NCBI GenBank assembly: GCA_024278655.1 | Contig: JAJRSV010000480.1 | Span: 1 to 7,982 of the forward strand | Origin: Bacteroidota bacterium | GTDB taxonomy: Bacteria; Bacteroidota; Ignavibacteria; Ignavibacteriales; Ignavibacteriaceae | DNA: 7,982 bases | Direction: 5' to 3' | Shown here: one piece after another, positions 1 to 6,563 of the stretch | How the letters are laid out: every line of letters begins with the position of its first letter | How positions within the stretch are numbered: the stretch's first letter is position 1 | Made by a program: the position numbers and the translations under genes | Notes under the pieces: model-generated | What the model was told of the DNA's origin: nothing | Seen by the model: only the letters and a program-made list of their open reading frames with translations | Databases searched by the model: none

Positions 1-708
1 CTGTTAACCTGTGCGCACGTAATTAACTATCCCGATACGGTAGTTTCGTATGCAGAGGGGATAGGCGGGGTTGTTACCGATATTGTTGAAGCAATTTTAA
101 TTAAGGATAAACAGTATGTGTTTGCTGCGGGTTTTCCGGAAGACAGCAAGCTTGATATTCTTGCGTTGGATAAAAAATCGGACCTGGCAATTGTAGGAAA
201 GGATTACGGTTCGCTTTATAGTTATGCTTTTCCTGTTTTCGATTTTCCGCTTGGCAAAGCAAAAGAGCTTGAATGGGGAACGTTTGTTTACGTGTTCGGC
301 TTTCCGGTAAATTACCAGATGATAACAAAAGCTTTAGTCAGCAGTCCCGACAGAGATAAGTCGGGTGCATTTTTAATTGATGCGGTTGTAAACCGCGGTT
401 ACAGCGGCGGATTAGTGCTTGCAATCAGAGACGGAATTCCGAATTTCGAGTTGGTCGGAATAGTTCAGTGGGCTCCAAGAGGTGAGACGGAAATTCTCGT
501 TCCCGAAAAAAGAAGCAGCGGCAATGTGCACAATACATTTATTCCTTACAAAGGGGATATTTACGTAGATACTTATAAAGATTTGAAATACGGAATTGCC
601 CGGGTTATTCCCGTAGAAACGGTTATGAAGTTTCTTAAATCGTACGAAAAGGAATTAATAAACGAGGGCTATTATTTAGATAGCTTTTTTAATCGCAGGA
701 ATTATTAA
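1..708 (+). CDS. Trypsin-fold (HtrA-like) serine protease, 5' end cut by window edge
   Basis: Reading frame 1 is open from the first base to the TAA at 706-708, so the true start lies upstream; 235 codons are visible. Numbering from the first visible codon, the three catalytic segments of a trypsin/HtrA-fold peptidase are present in order: LLTCAHV with the His at codon 6 (bases 16-18), KKSDLAIV with the Asp at codon 61 (181-183), and NRGYSGGL with the Ser at codon 135 (403-405). The strand FGFPVNYQMITKALVSS before the Ser, and GIARVIPVETVMKFL near the C-terminus, match the usual HtrA layout (G-x-P, then S/GxxS, then the 'AIP' strand). No PDZ domain follows; the protein ends about 30 residues after the protease fold. 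GYSGGL replaces the common GNSGGP, but the Ser and both following glycines are kept. The N-terminus is not visible, so location (periplasm or membrane anchor) cannot be judged. It is probably an active endopeptidase; the substrate is unknown. Confidence 0.88.
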   Translation: MLTCAHVINYPDTVVSYAEGIGGVVTDIVEAILIKDKQYVFAAGFPEDSKLDILALDKKSDLAIVGKDYGSLYSYAFPVFDFPLGKAKELEWGTFVYVFGFPVNYQMITKALVSSPDRDKSGAFLIDAVVNRGYSGGLVLAIRDGIPNFELVGIVQWAPRGETEILVPEKRSSGNVHNTFIPYKGDIYVDTYKDLKYGIARVIPVETVMKFLKSYEKELINEGYYLDSFFNRRNY

Positions 709-719
709 AAGATTTTCGA

Positions 720-914
720 TCAGTTGAAGAGAAGTGTAAACAGGGAGGTAAGAAGTGATAAAAAGTATGCTGTGCTTAAAAGAAGTTTAACCTTAGGTTT
801 TATCCCTCTCAGCAATGTAAATTGTAAGTAACCCTGATTCTTGTCTTCAAACTGATATACATCTACTGAACCGGATGCTATTGCCAGTTTGCTGCCTGAA
901 ATCTTATATTTCAT
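720..914 (-). CDS. Possible small single-helix membrane protein
   Basis: This is a 64-codon frame starting MKYKISGSKLAIASG and ending at the stop at 720-722. I chose the ATG at 914-912 because GGAG sits 5 nt upstream of it on the minus strand; the frame also extends upstream to an ATG at 959 without a comparable site. The N-terminal two thirds are mixed polar residues (SVDVYQFEDKNQGYLQFTL). The last ~22 residues (KVKLLLSTAYFLSLLTSLF...) form one hydrophobic segment, as in a tail-anchored or single-pass protein. It lies tail to tail with the protease gene, 11 nt apart, and 147 nt downstream of the DUF2652 gene on the same strand. I recognise no family. The case rests on the ribosome binding site, plausible composition and the absence of any better gene in 709-1061; it may be a chance frame. 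Confidence 0.38.
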   Translation of the reverse strand: MKYKISGSKLAIASGSVDVYQFEDKNQGYLQFTLLRGIKPKVKLLLSTAYFLSLLTSLFTLLFN

Positions 915-1061
915 TTCGACTCCATTAATTGTGAATAAGTAATTTATTATCGCAAACAAAAAATAAATATTTAGTATTTACTTAATATTAACCAGGTGTT
1001 ATGAAATTGTTAACTTTTACCGGTGTGCAGTGAACCTGAAATGAAGGTAAGAAAGTGTTAA

Positions 1062-2177
1062 TTAAGATTTGCCAACCGCTTCGGTTGCTTTCCTTTCACA
1101 AAGCTCCTTAAAGTTATTCAGATTTTTTAACGCGGTGGATTTTAGCTTTGACAATGCTATACGTGTAAAGAGCCGGTTAATTAAATTTTTAACAAAAGAC
1201 TCTTTACCGGAAAACCGGCTCGGGAAAAATTTTACTGTGAGTCTTGTGCCCTTTCCTTCTTCTTTTAATTTATAGTCCGATATAAACACATAACGGTTAT
1301 CTATTGCCGCTTCTTCGATGTAAGTTATTTCATTCTCTTTTACTTCGTTAAACTCGGTTACAAAATGAATTTCGAGATCGTCGAATACGCAGGTATGTGT
1401 ACCGTTTATTCTGTTAATCGGTTTGTTGTTCTTTAACTTTTTTAAGTCGGGAATGTACTCAAGCTTCGCGTTGTAATCCGTAAGCAGTTGATGCACAAGC
1501 AGTATAGGTGCATCGATAAAAATTGAAGCATCGGCAGTCGAATAGTCATAGTCCGGTCTTTTAAACTTTGTTACATCGGGCACTTCTTTGATTACTGCTG
1601 AAAGGGGAATATACTTAATATTAACTGTCTCGAAGTTTGTAAACTTTTCGGAATGAACTTTAAACTGAACCCACGGTTCCAGTTTTTGAGCTTCTGATTT
1701 TTGTGTGTTTATATAGTTATCCGTCATTAAAAGGTATTCATTATCGTTTATTCTGTTCTTCAGCAGCCGGTGAGCAAGGATAACATCGCTGCCCATAATC
1801 TTTGTGAAATTTTGAATGTTTACTTCTTCCAGCAATCCGTAGTGTGCAATAAACTTTAAGGATAAATTAGCTGCAGTACGGCATGCACCGCACTGGCAAA
1901 CGTTATCTCTTTGAATAATTTTCAGATGTGTGTGAAAATCGATGAACATTTTTTTTGCCTGCGAAATCAAATCGGGTAAAGCGGGAGGATCGCCCTTACG
2001 GAAAAACAGAACGGCATCACCTTCAATTTCCGAAACAACCATCTTTAAGCTGTTAGAGTTAAGAACTACTTCAATCAATTCGGAAATAATATGTTTGCTG
2101 TGTCTGCTTTCGGTTTCGGTAACAAACTTTGTGTATCCGCTGATATCGGGAATAAATATTAAAGCCTGAGTTTCCAT
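1062..2177 (-). CDS. DUF2652 protein: cyclase-like domain fused to SRPBCC/START-like domain
   Basis: A complete 371-residue protein from the ATG at 2177-2175; no Shine-Dalgarno is evident. Residues ~4-155 resemble the class III nucleotide cyclase fold: IPDISGYTKF (Asp11, the place of the first metal ligand), SEIEGDAVLFF (Asp54, the second), LKFIAHYG (in place of 'RIGIHTG'), and GSDVILAHRLL (in place of 'GDTVNLAARL'). The transition-state Arg position is kept (Arg137), but the Asn is Ile133 and the purine-selecting Lys region is changed, so a normal adenylate cyclase activity is doubtful. A cysteine cluster CQCGAC (Cys94, 96, 99) interrupts the fold and is, to my knowledge, typical of DUF2652. 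Residues ~212-350 (ASIFIDAPILLVHQLLTDY ... DYKLKEEGKGTRLTVKFF) look like an SRPBCC/START-type ligand-binding domain. There is no signal peptide or membrane segment, so it is probably cytoplasmic. Function is unknown; the layout suggests a small-molecule sensor. Family assignment is strong, mechanism is inference. Confidence 0.9.
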   Translation of the reverse strand: METQALIFIPDISGYTKFVTETESRHSKHIISELIEVVLNSNSLKMVVSEIEGDAVLFFRKGDPPALPDLISQAKKMFIDFHTHLKIIQRDNVCQCGACRTAANLSLKFIAHYGLLEEVNIQNFTKIMGSDVILAHRLLKNRINDNEYLLMTDNYINTQKSEAQKLEPWVQFKVHSEKFTNFETVNIKYIPLSAVIKEVPDVTKFKRPDYDYSTADASIFIDAPILLVHQLLTDYNAKLEYIPDLKKLKNNKPINRINGTHTCVFDDLEIHFVTEFNEVKENEITYIEEAAIDNRYVFISDYKLKEEGKGTRLTVKFFPSRFSGKESFVKNLINRLFTRIALSKLKSTALKNLNNFKELCERKATEAVGKS

Positions 2178-2318
2178 ATAAAATTAAATGGTTTAAAATA
2201 CAATTGTTTGAAAATAGCCAATTAATAGAACGAAATGAAGTATAAAAATGCAATCGGCTTTGAGACAATAATGAATTTATATAAGATACGATTAATAAAT
2301 TTATAAAAATTTGTTTGA

Positions 2319-2329
2319 ATTGTAACAAT
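2319..2329. repeat. 11-bp palindrome in the divergent DUF2652/zinc-ribbon gap
   Basis: ATTGT-A-ACAAT has perfect 5-bp arms around one central base. It lies 41 nt before the zinc-ribbon start, in the 192-nt AT-rich gap (2178-2369) that must hold the promoters of both divergent genes. It could be a dimeric operator, but short AT-rich palindromes arise easily by chance. I found no convincing -35/-10 pair in the gap; TTGTTT (2311-2316) and TATTGA (2333-2338), 16 nt apart, are only a weak fit for the zinc-ribbon gene. Confidence 0.2.
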
Positions 2330-2369
2330 CGGTATTGAATGCGAGTCTAACATTTGTGGAGACAGAGCA

Positions 2370-2588
2370 ATGATAAAAAAGTTTATAGAAAAAGCAGCGG
2401 TAAAGCTCAATTGCCCTAACTGCAGCAAAAAGATTGATTATGCTTTTGTGTGCAAAATGGAATCTTTTATCGGTACAAGATATGCCTTTTTTTGTGAGTG
2501 TTGTCAAAAGCTGATAGGCATTACTAACAAAAACAATTCCGCTCTTCTTTCACCCGTAAGGCAAAACAATAACCGGTATTACAATTGA
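2370..2588 (+). CDS. Small zinc-ribbon protein, function unknown
   Basis: A 72-codon gene starting at the ATG at 2370, with GGAG at 2358-2361, 8 nt upstream, and ending in TGA. The protein is basic at both ends and has two cysteine knuckles, CPNC (Cys15, Cys18) and CECC (Cys42, Cys45, with Cys44 between), 23 residues apart. That is the spacing of a zinc ribbon; Cys28 is an extra cysteine. After the second knuckle, QKLIGIT continues as a short beta strand and the tail (residues 54-72) is polar and rich in Asn. There is no membrane segment. Such mini-ribbons often bind nucleic acid or act as protein adaptors, but nothing here shows which. The gene is divergent from the DUF2652 gene, and its stop is only 3 nt from the stop of the oppositely oriented mnmA. 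I do not recognise a named family. Confidence 0.7.
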   Translation: MIKKFIEKAAVKLNCPNCSKKIDYAFVCKMESFIGTRYAFFCECCQKLIGITNKNNSALLSPVRQNNNRYYN

Positions 2589-2591
2589 TTT

Positions 2592-3644
2592 TTATTCCAG
2601 TATTACGCCGCCTCCAAGACAAACCTCACCGTCGTAAAATACGGCAAACTGTCCCGGAGCAATTCCTTTATCGGGCTTGCTTAACTTAACGGTTCCTGTT
2701 CCGTTCTCATTAATTGTTAAAGTGCATTCGTAAAAGTTAACCCCGTGCCTTATCTTTACAAGCAAATTTTCTTTCGAAGGTTTCTCTTCCAATATCCAGT
2801 TAAACTTGCCCACTTTAAACTCATCGCGTTCCCGTGCAGCCCGGTTTTCGCGCGAAACATAAACAATGTTATTTTTAACATCTTTCTGAACTACGTACCA
2901 TGGACCTCCGCCCAATCCCAAGCCAGATCTTTGCCCGATTGTATAAAAATAATACCCGGGATGTTTGCCCATTACTTTTCCTGTGTCGATATCAATAATC
3001 TCTCCTTCAACTTCACCGAGATGGTGCTTAATAAACTCCCTGAACTTAACCTGTCCCAAAAAGCAAATACCCTGACTGTCTTTCCTGTTCATATTCGGCA
3101 GTTGGAGTTTTTGGGCAAGTTCGCGAATCTCGGCTTTTGTGTATTTGCCAATAGGGAAAAGTCCGCGGGCAAGCTGCTGCTGCGTTAAGTATGCCAGAAA
3201 GTAAGTCTGGTCTTTAACCGGATCGGGAGATCTTTTCAAAATAAATTTTCCGTTCTTCTCTTCTATTTGTGCATAATGTCCGCTTGCAACTTTTTCGAAC
3301 GACGAATCGATTTTATCATAAAACTCTCCGAACTTTATCAAACTGTTGCAGAATATATCGGGGTTGGGCGTTCTTCCTTCTTTTATCTCTTCGATTGTAT
3401 AAGTAACAACGGTGTTCCAGTATTCATCCTGAAGCGAAAGAACTTCCAAGGGAACATCCGCCTGTTTGCAAACAGCCCGGGCGTACTTCAGGTCTTCCTC
3501 CCATGGGCAATCGCCGAGAAACGAAAACTCATCCTGAAGCCAAATCTTCAAATAGAAAGCGGTCAGGTCGTGCCCATCATCCTTTAAAAGTCTAAGCGCA
3601 ACCGAGCTGTCAACTCCGCCCGAAAGTAAAACGGCTATCTTCAT
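2592..3644 (-). CDS. mnmA: tRNA-uridine 2-sulfurtransferase MnmA
   Basis: A complete 350-residue protein of normal family length, starting at the ATG at 3644-3642. MnmA makes 2-thiouridine at wobble position 34 of the tRNAs for Glu, Gln and Lys: it adenylates U34 with ATP, then inserts sulfur delivered as persulfide. The PP-loop SGGVDSS (residues 8-14) binds ATP. Cys99 in NPDIFCN is the expected nucleophile and Cys194 in DSQGICFLG the persulfide-carrying cysteine; both are present. Residues ~200-260 (GEIIDIDTGKVMGKHPGYYFYTIGQRSGLGLGG, in two parts) form the central domain, and the C-terminal beta barrel ends GQFAVFYDGEVCLGGGVILE. The stretch CPWEEDLKYARAVC (residues 46-59) matches the form I associate with plant, cyanobacterial and some FCB enzymes rather than the E. 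coli form. The gene lies 90 nt downstream of the PH-domain gene on the same strand, so it may be the last gene of the operon or have its own promoter. Confidence 0.97.
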   Translation of the reverse strand: MKIAVLLSGGVDSSVALRLLKDDGHDLTAFYLKIWLQDEFSFLGDCPWEEDLKYARAVCKQADVPLEVLSLQDEYWNTVVTYTIEEIKEGRTPNPDIFCNSLIKFGEFYDKIDSSFEKVASGHYAQIEEKNGKFILKRSPDPVKDQTYFLAYLTQQQLARGLFPIGKYTKAEIRELAQKLQLPNMNRKDSQGICFLGQVKFREFIKHHLGEVEGEIIDIDTGKVMGKHPGYYFYTIGQRSGLGLGGGPWYVVQKDVKNNIVYVSRENRAARERDEFKVGKFNWILEEKPSKENLLVKIRHGVNFYECTLTINENGTGTVKLSKPDKGIAPGQFAVFYDGEVCLGGGVILE

Positions 3645-3734
3645 TTATAAAACAAACTTCTTTACTGATTTGAAAAGTAAAAATAAACAAATGAAGCGGA
3701 AGATGTGAGTCTATTCAAAATAAACAGAGCGGGA

Positions 3735-4232
3735 TTATTTGCCGGGGTTTTTCTTTTTTCTTTGGCTTAGGTTTTCGATTACTTTATCGTAAAGCTCTTT
3801 GTTAACCTTGCTTAAAATAAGAGTGATAAGTTTACTCGAGTTCTTCATCTTTTGCGAAAAGCCGATACAAACGTTGTTGTTGTCGCACACTTTCAACACT
3901 CCCGAGAGTCTGCCGTCGAATATACCGCCTTTAAGCTGCGTTATATCGCGGTAATAAATTGTTATCACTTTGTTAGAAAGCAAAAAATTACTGCAAATCA
4001 TTTTTTCTTCATCCGCTTCAATTTTATAAGGAAGGATTTTATAATAGGTGAAATATGTGCGGTTTATTATAAACAGAACCGACAGCGAAACAATAAACGG
4101 AATCAGCAGAAAGAGATTTTCATCCAGGTACCAGGCAATAGGAATAATATATATTATCAGCAGTAAGGTTACAAGTATATTACCAAACCGGAAGATGAAT
4201 TTAAATAAAGCCGAATAAGTAAATGTTTGCAT
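3735..4232 (-). CDS. Two-helix membrane protein with bacterial PH-like domain
   Basis: A complete 165-residue protein from the ATG at 4232-4230; the upstream sequence has no clear Shine-Dalgarno. Two hydrophobic segments (~18-36 and ~40-57) are joined by a short polar turn (YLDEN), giving a membrane hairpin. Residues ~65-150 are beta-rich and end in a helix: YKIEADEEKMICSNF, then KVITIYYRDITQLKGG, then SGVLKVCDNNNVCIGF, then the helix SSKLITLILSKVNKEL. This is the pattern of the bacterial PH (bPH2/YdbT-like) domain, where a conserved 'Y.DI' turn follows the second or third strand. The tail is strongly basic (QRKKKNPGK), consistent with a cytoplasmic C-terminus by the positive-inside rule. It lies 63 nt downstream of the histidine kinase on the same strand and may be co-transcribed. 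Its function is unknown; membrane stress or envelope roles are known for some relatives but nothing here shows that. It could also be an uncharacterised hairpin protein of another fold. Confidence 0.78.
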   Translation of the reverse strand: MQTFTYSALFKFIFRFGNILVTLLLIIYIIPIAWYLDENLFLLIPFIVSLSVLFIINRTYFTYYKILPYKIEADEEKMICSNFLLSNKVITIYYRDITQLKGGIFDGRLSGVLKVCDNNNVCIGFSQKMKNSSKLITLILSKVNKELYDKVIENLSQRKKKNPGK

Positions 4233-4289
4233 ATTTGTCTATCGTTTAAAATTTGAGAATAAAAGATAAGAAATTTTTTGGCGTTATCG

Positions 4290-4304
4290 GAAGAATTATT
4301 CTTC
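4290..4304. repeat. 15-bp perfect palindrome across the histidine kinase stop codon
   Basis: GAAGAAT-T-ATTCTTC (7-bp arms, one central base) contains the kinase's last two Glu codons and the stop. As RNA it could fold into a 6-bp stem with a 3-nt loop on either strand. On the minus (transcribed) strand it is not followed by a U-run; an A-run comes about 10 nt later. It is therefore not a classical intrinsic terminator. It may be a weak pause or processing element, or chance. Confidence 0.25.
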
Positions 4305-5693
4305 GATTTTAAGGGCTTTAAGAGTTATAATAAATTTGCTGCCGCTCGGCTGATTGTCGTCTATTTTTATTTTAGCGCCCATTTCCAGCAGGATTGTTTT
4401 AACGAGACTGAGTCCTAAGCCATAACCGCGCACACCTATTTTTTCAGATGTTGAACTTCTGTAAAACCGTTCGAAGATTTTTTCTTTGTCCGAATCTTTA
4501 ATTCCGATTCCCTTATCTTCAACACGAAACTCAACTTCCTCATCGGTCTTTTTCAGAAATACTTTAATGGTTTCATTATTCGGTGAATATTTTACTGCAT
4601 TGTCTATCAGGTTTTCAACAACCATTGCAAATTTTTCGGCATCACCTTTAATGTAAATGTTCGGTTCGATGTGAAGCTCTATTGTATGAGAGTTGATTTG
4701 TTCCGGCGTGTTGGAAACAATCAGCTTACTCAAATTAAAAATTGATATACTCTGTTTTGAATTTTTATCCTGCTTTGAAAGCATCAAAAGTGTTTTAACT
4801 ATCTTTACCATGTTGTCGGTTTGCTTTAATAACTGTCGTAACGATTCTTTGTACTCATCGGTCGTTCTGTCTTTCTTCAATATGTATTCAAGTTCGGTCT
4901 TAACCGCGGTTAAGGGATTCATTAATTGATGAGACGCATGATCGGTAAACTGTGCAAGCTGGTTAACGTAAGATTCAATCCGGTCGAACAATCCGTTAAG
5001 AGTATCTCTTAATCTTCCCAACTCATCGTCGGGATGAGCATCTATCTCAATCCTCGAGGTTAGACTTTTAGCAGAAATTTTCTCCGCCGTTTTTATAATA
5101 TTGTTTATCGGCGAAAGACTTTTTTTGCCGATGAATATACTTGCAAACAAAACCAGTATAATAATAACCGGCAGCAGGAATAAGTTGAATGTTATAATTT
5201 TAGTTAAAACGAATTTAAATTCGTTATCTACCGTAGCTAATTGAAGTATTGCAACTTTGTTTCCGGTATCTGTGTATAACGGAAAATAACCGACCCTTAA
5301 TCTTTCACCGTCAATCGAAAGATTTTCGAATGTGTTGTTGTCAAATTCACTATCTATATCAACAGGTATTACAATCGGATGTTTAATGTTACCGCTCGAT
5401 ATAAGAATTTCGCCCGTGGGGTTATAGATTTGAAGAAAGTATGGATTATCGGTAATCGTTTGAAAATCGGGTTCTTCAAGCTCACTGAAATCCAAAATTG
5501 TAATTGACGAATCCTGCACATCTAAACCGGCAACAACTTTTTCCGCCTCGTGTAGTAAACGTTTATCCAGATTTGTATGAAGCACATAATTTGTGATAGA
5601 GATAAGCAGGATATTAAAGAGCACAATGATAAACAGGAATATCGAAACATTCAGCAAAATAAAACGCTTTAACGAGGGGGTAAGAAAATTCAT
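4296..5693 (-). CDS. Membrane sensor histidine kinase, HAMP-HisKA-HATPase
   Basis: I place the start at the ATG at 5693-5691 (465 residues, MNFLTPSLKRF...), 7 nt after the response regulator stop. An in-frame TTG at 5711-5709 would add six residues and overlap the regulator by 11 nt; GGAG/AAGG lies rather far upstream of it, so it is not excluded. Numbering from the TTG start: helix ~17-42; an extracytoplasmic sensor region ~43-170 with no family I recognise; a second helix ~172-196; HAMP ~196-250 (KKSLSPINNI at its start); HisKA ~252-316 with phospho-acceptor His261 in HASHQLMNPL; then the ATPase domain, with N-box ENLIDNAVKYS (366-376), G1 DKGIGI (399-404), F-box ERFYRS (414-419) and G2 GYGLGLSL (429-436). 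The residue after the catalytic His is Gln rather than the usual Glu/Asp, a recurrent variant. It is the evident partner of the regulator just upstream. The signal is unknown. Confidence 0.95.
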   Translation of the reverse strand: MNFLTPSLKRFILLNVSIFLFIIVLFNILLISITNYVLHTNLDKRLLHEAEKVVAGLDVQDSSITILDFSELEEPDFQTITDNPYFLQIYNPTGEILISSGNIKHPIVIPVDIDSEFDNNTFENLSIDGERLRVGYFPLYTDTGNKVAILQLATVDNEFKFVLTKIITFNLFLLPVIIILVLFASIFIGKKSLSPINNIIKTAEKISAKSLTSRIEIDAHPDDELGRLRDTLNGLFDRIESYVNQLAQFTDHASHQLMNPLTAVKTELEYILKKDRTTDEYKESLRQLLKQTDNMVKIVKTLLMLSKQDKNSKQSISIFNLSKLIVSNTPEQINSHTIELHIEPNIYIKGDAEKFAMVVENLIDNAVKYSPNNETIKVFLKKTDEEVEFRVEDKGIGIKDSDKEKIFERFYRSSTSEKIGVRGYGLGLSLVKTILLEMGAKIKIDDNQPSGSKFIITLKALKIEE

Positions 5694-5700
5694 TTTAGAT

Positions 5701-6372
5701 TTATTCGGCAATTAGTAAATATCCTTCTCCGTATAATGTCTTAATATACTTTTTCCCTGTTCCTTCTTCCAGTTTTTTGCGAAGGTTTTTTATAGTTGCT
5801 TCACACACATTTGTCTTGGGAATAAAGTTTAGCTTCCACACATTTTGTATAAGCTGCTCTTTGTTAATAACCGTACCCTGGTGAAGAATGAAATATTTTA
5901 GCAAATCGAATTCTTTTTCCGTAAGGTCTATTTCTTTACCGGAATGTGTTTCAACTTTTCTGTCGATTAGTTTTACGGTAAGTTCATCGAATTCTAAGAT
6001 TTCGTTTTCATAACGGAACCTTCTTATAACCGCATTAATTCTTGCCATCAGTTCCTCGAACGAAAAAGGTTTTGTTATGTAATCATCGGCGCCTGCATTA
6101 AGCGCCTCAACCTTATTAGAAGTTTGTGTTAAAGCAGTTAATAAAATTATTGGAGTTCGGTTTTCGTTTTCTCTGAGTCTTCTGCAAACTTCAATACCCG
6201 AAACTTTGGGCATTCTCCAATCGAGTACAATTACATCGAACTGAATTTTATCGATTAACTTTAATGCTTCCTCACCATCTTTTGCAATCATTGCATGATG
6301 ACCTTCTTCAAGGAAGTTTTTTCTAAGCGGTTCCGCAATCTGTAATTCGTCTTCGGCTATCAGAATTTCCAT
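5701..6372 (-). CDS. OmpR/PhoB-family response regulator
   Basis: A complete 223-residue protein, normal for the family, starting at the ATG at 6372-6370 without a visible Shine-Dalgarno. The receiver domain (~1-115) has the acidic pocket E7-D8-E9, the phospho-acceptor Asp51 in VIVLDWRMPKVSG, Thr79 in ILLTAL, and Lys101 in ITKPFSFEEL. The C-terminal winged helix (~128-221) shows the standard landmarks: LTEKEFDLLKYF, VINKEQLIQNVW, a recognition helix around TNVCEATIKNLRKKL, and the wing YIKTLYGEGYLL. It is first in a minus-strand series with the histidine kinase, so the two form a co-transcribed two-component system. It is divergent from the multiheme cytochrome gene across a 191-nt gap containing repeated TTGTTAA elements, which are candidate binding sites for it or for another regulator. 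The specific regulon and subfamily cannot be read from the sequence. Confidence 0.96.
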   Translation of the reverse strand: MEILIAEDELQIAEPLRKNFLEEGHHAMIAKDGEEALKLIDKIQFDVIVLDWRMPKVSGIEVCRRLRENENRTPIILLTALTQTSNKVEALNAGADDYITKPFSFEELMARINAVIRRFRYENEILEFDELTVKLIDRKVETHSGKEIDLTEKEFDLLKYFILHQGTVINKEQLIQNVWKLNFIPKTNVCEATIKNLRKKLEEGTGKKYIKTLYGEGYLLIAE

Positions 6373-6411
6373 AATAGATTTTTTTTTGTAATAAATAAAG
6401 CAAAATGGATT

Positions 6412-6479
6412 TTGTTAAACAAGGAATGATTAAAAAAATGAAAAACTTTTTAATATTGTTAATTTTACTCCGTTAACAA
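6412..6479. promoter_or_regulatory. Candidate operator region: three TTGTTAA-type elements between divergent genes
   Basis: In the 191-nt gap between the regulator and cytochrome genes, TTGTTAA occurs at 6412-6418 and 6456-6462, and its reverse complement TTAACAA at 6473-6479. The last two form a 7-bp inverted repeat with a 10-nt spacer. The first is also part of an imperfect-centre palindrome, TTGTT-A-AACAA (6412-6422). The two direct copies start 44 nt apart, about four helical turns. Elsewhere in the window I find only about five copies by eye, so three in 68 nt is a local enrichment. OmpR-type regulators usually bind tandem direct half-sites about 10-11 bp apart, so the arrangement is not a textbook fit. 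No clear -35/-10 pair stands out on either strand. Confidence 0.4.
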
Positions 6480-6554
6480 CTAATGCTATTTTTTGAGTGA
6501 GATAATTTGAATATTATCAATATTTAGAAGAATGTTTTACTCAACAAAACAGAG

Positions 6555-6558
6555 GGAG
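6555..6558 (+). promoter_or_regulatory. Shine-Dalgarno of the multiheme cytochrome gene
   Basis: GGAG, within the longer purine run AGAGGGAG, lies 5 nt before the ATG at 6564. It is the best ribosome binding site in the window, while most of the other genes have weak or no such site. It fixes the cytochrome start, which is followed directly by a signal peptide. Confidence 0.75.
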
Positions 6559-6563
6559 TAAAA

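Noticed and set aside
709..719. Terminator between the protease and the small frame
   Set aside because: The gap is 11 nt, and I see no stable hairpin followed by a U-run near it on either strand.
2178..2369. A riboswitch or small RNA in the divergent gap
   Set aside because: The gap is very AT-rich, with no structured GC-bearing stems or known riboswitch motifs that I can see.
2071..2507. Minus-strand frames across the divergent gap and the start of the zinc-ribbon gene
   Set aside because: They overlap each other and the two supported genes, are rich in Phe, Ile, Asn and Tyr as AT-rich DNA gives by chance, and have no ribosome binding site.
2745..3587. Two plus-strand frames of 147 and 106 codons inside mnmA
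   Set aside because: They lie fully opposite a certain gene, have no domain signs, and read like antisense translation of conserved mnmA sequence.
4233..4295. Intrinsic terminator between the kinase and PH-domain genes
   Set aside because: The palindrome at 4290-4304 has no U-run after it on the minus strand and only a 6-bp A/T-rich stem.
5694..5711. TTG start for the histidine kinase, giving an 11-nt overlap with the response regulator
   Set aside because: An ATG seven codons in, with a 7-nt gap after the regulator stop, is a simpler start. The extra six residues (MPNKSK) add no recognisable element. The TTG remains possible because purines lie upstream of it.
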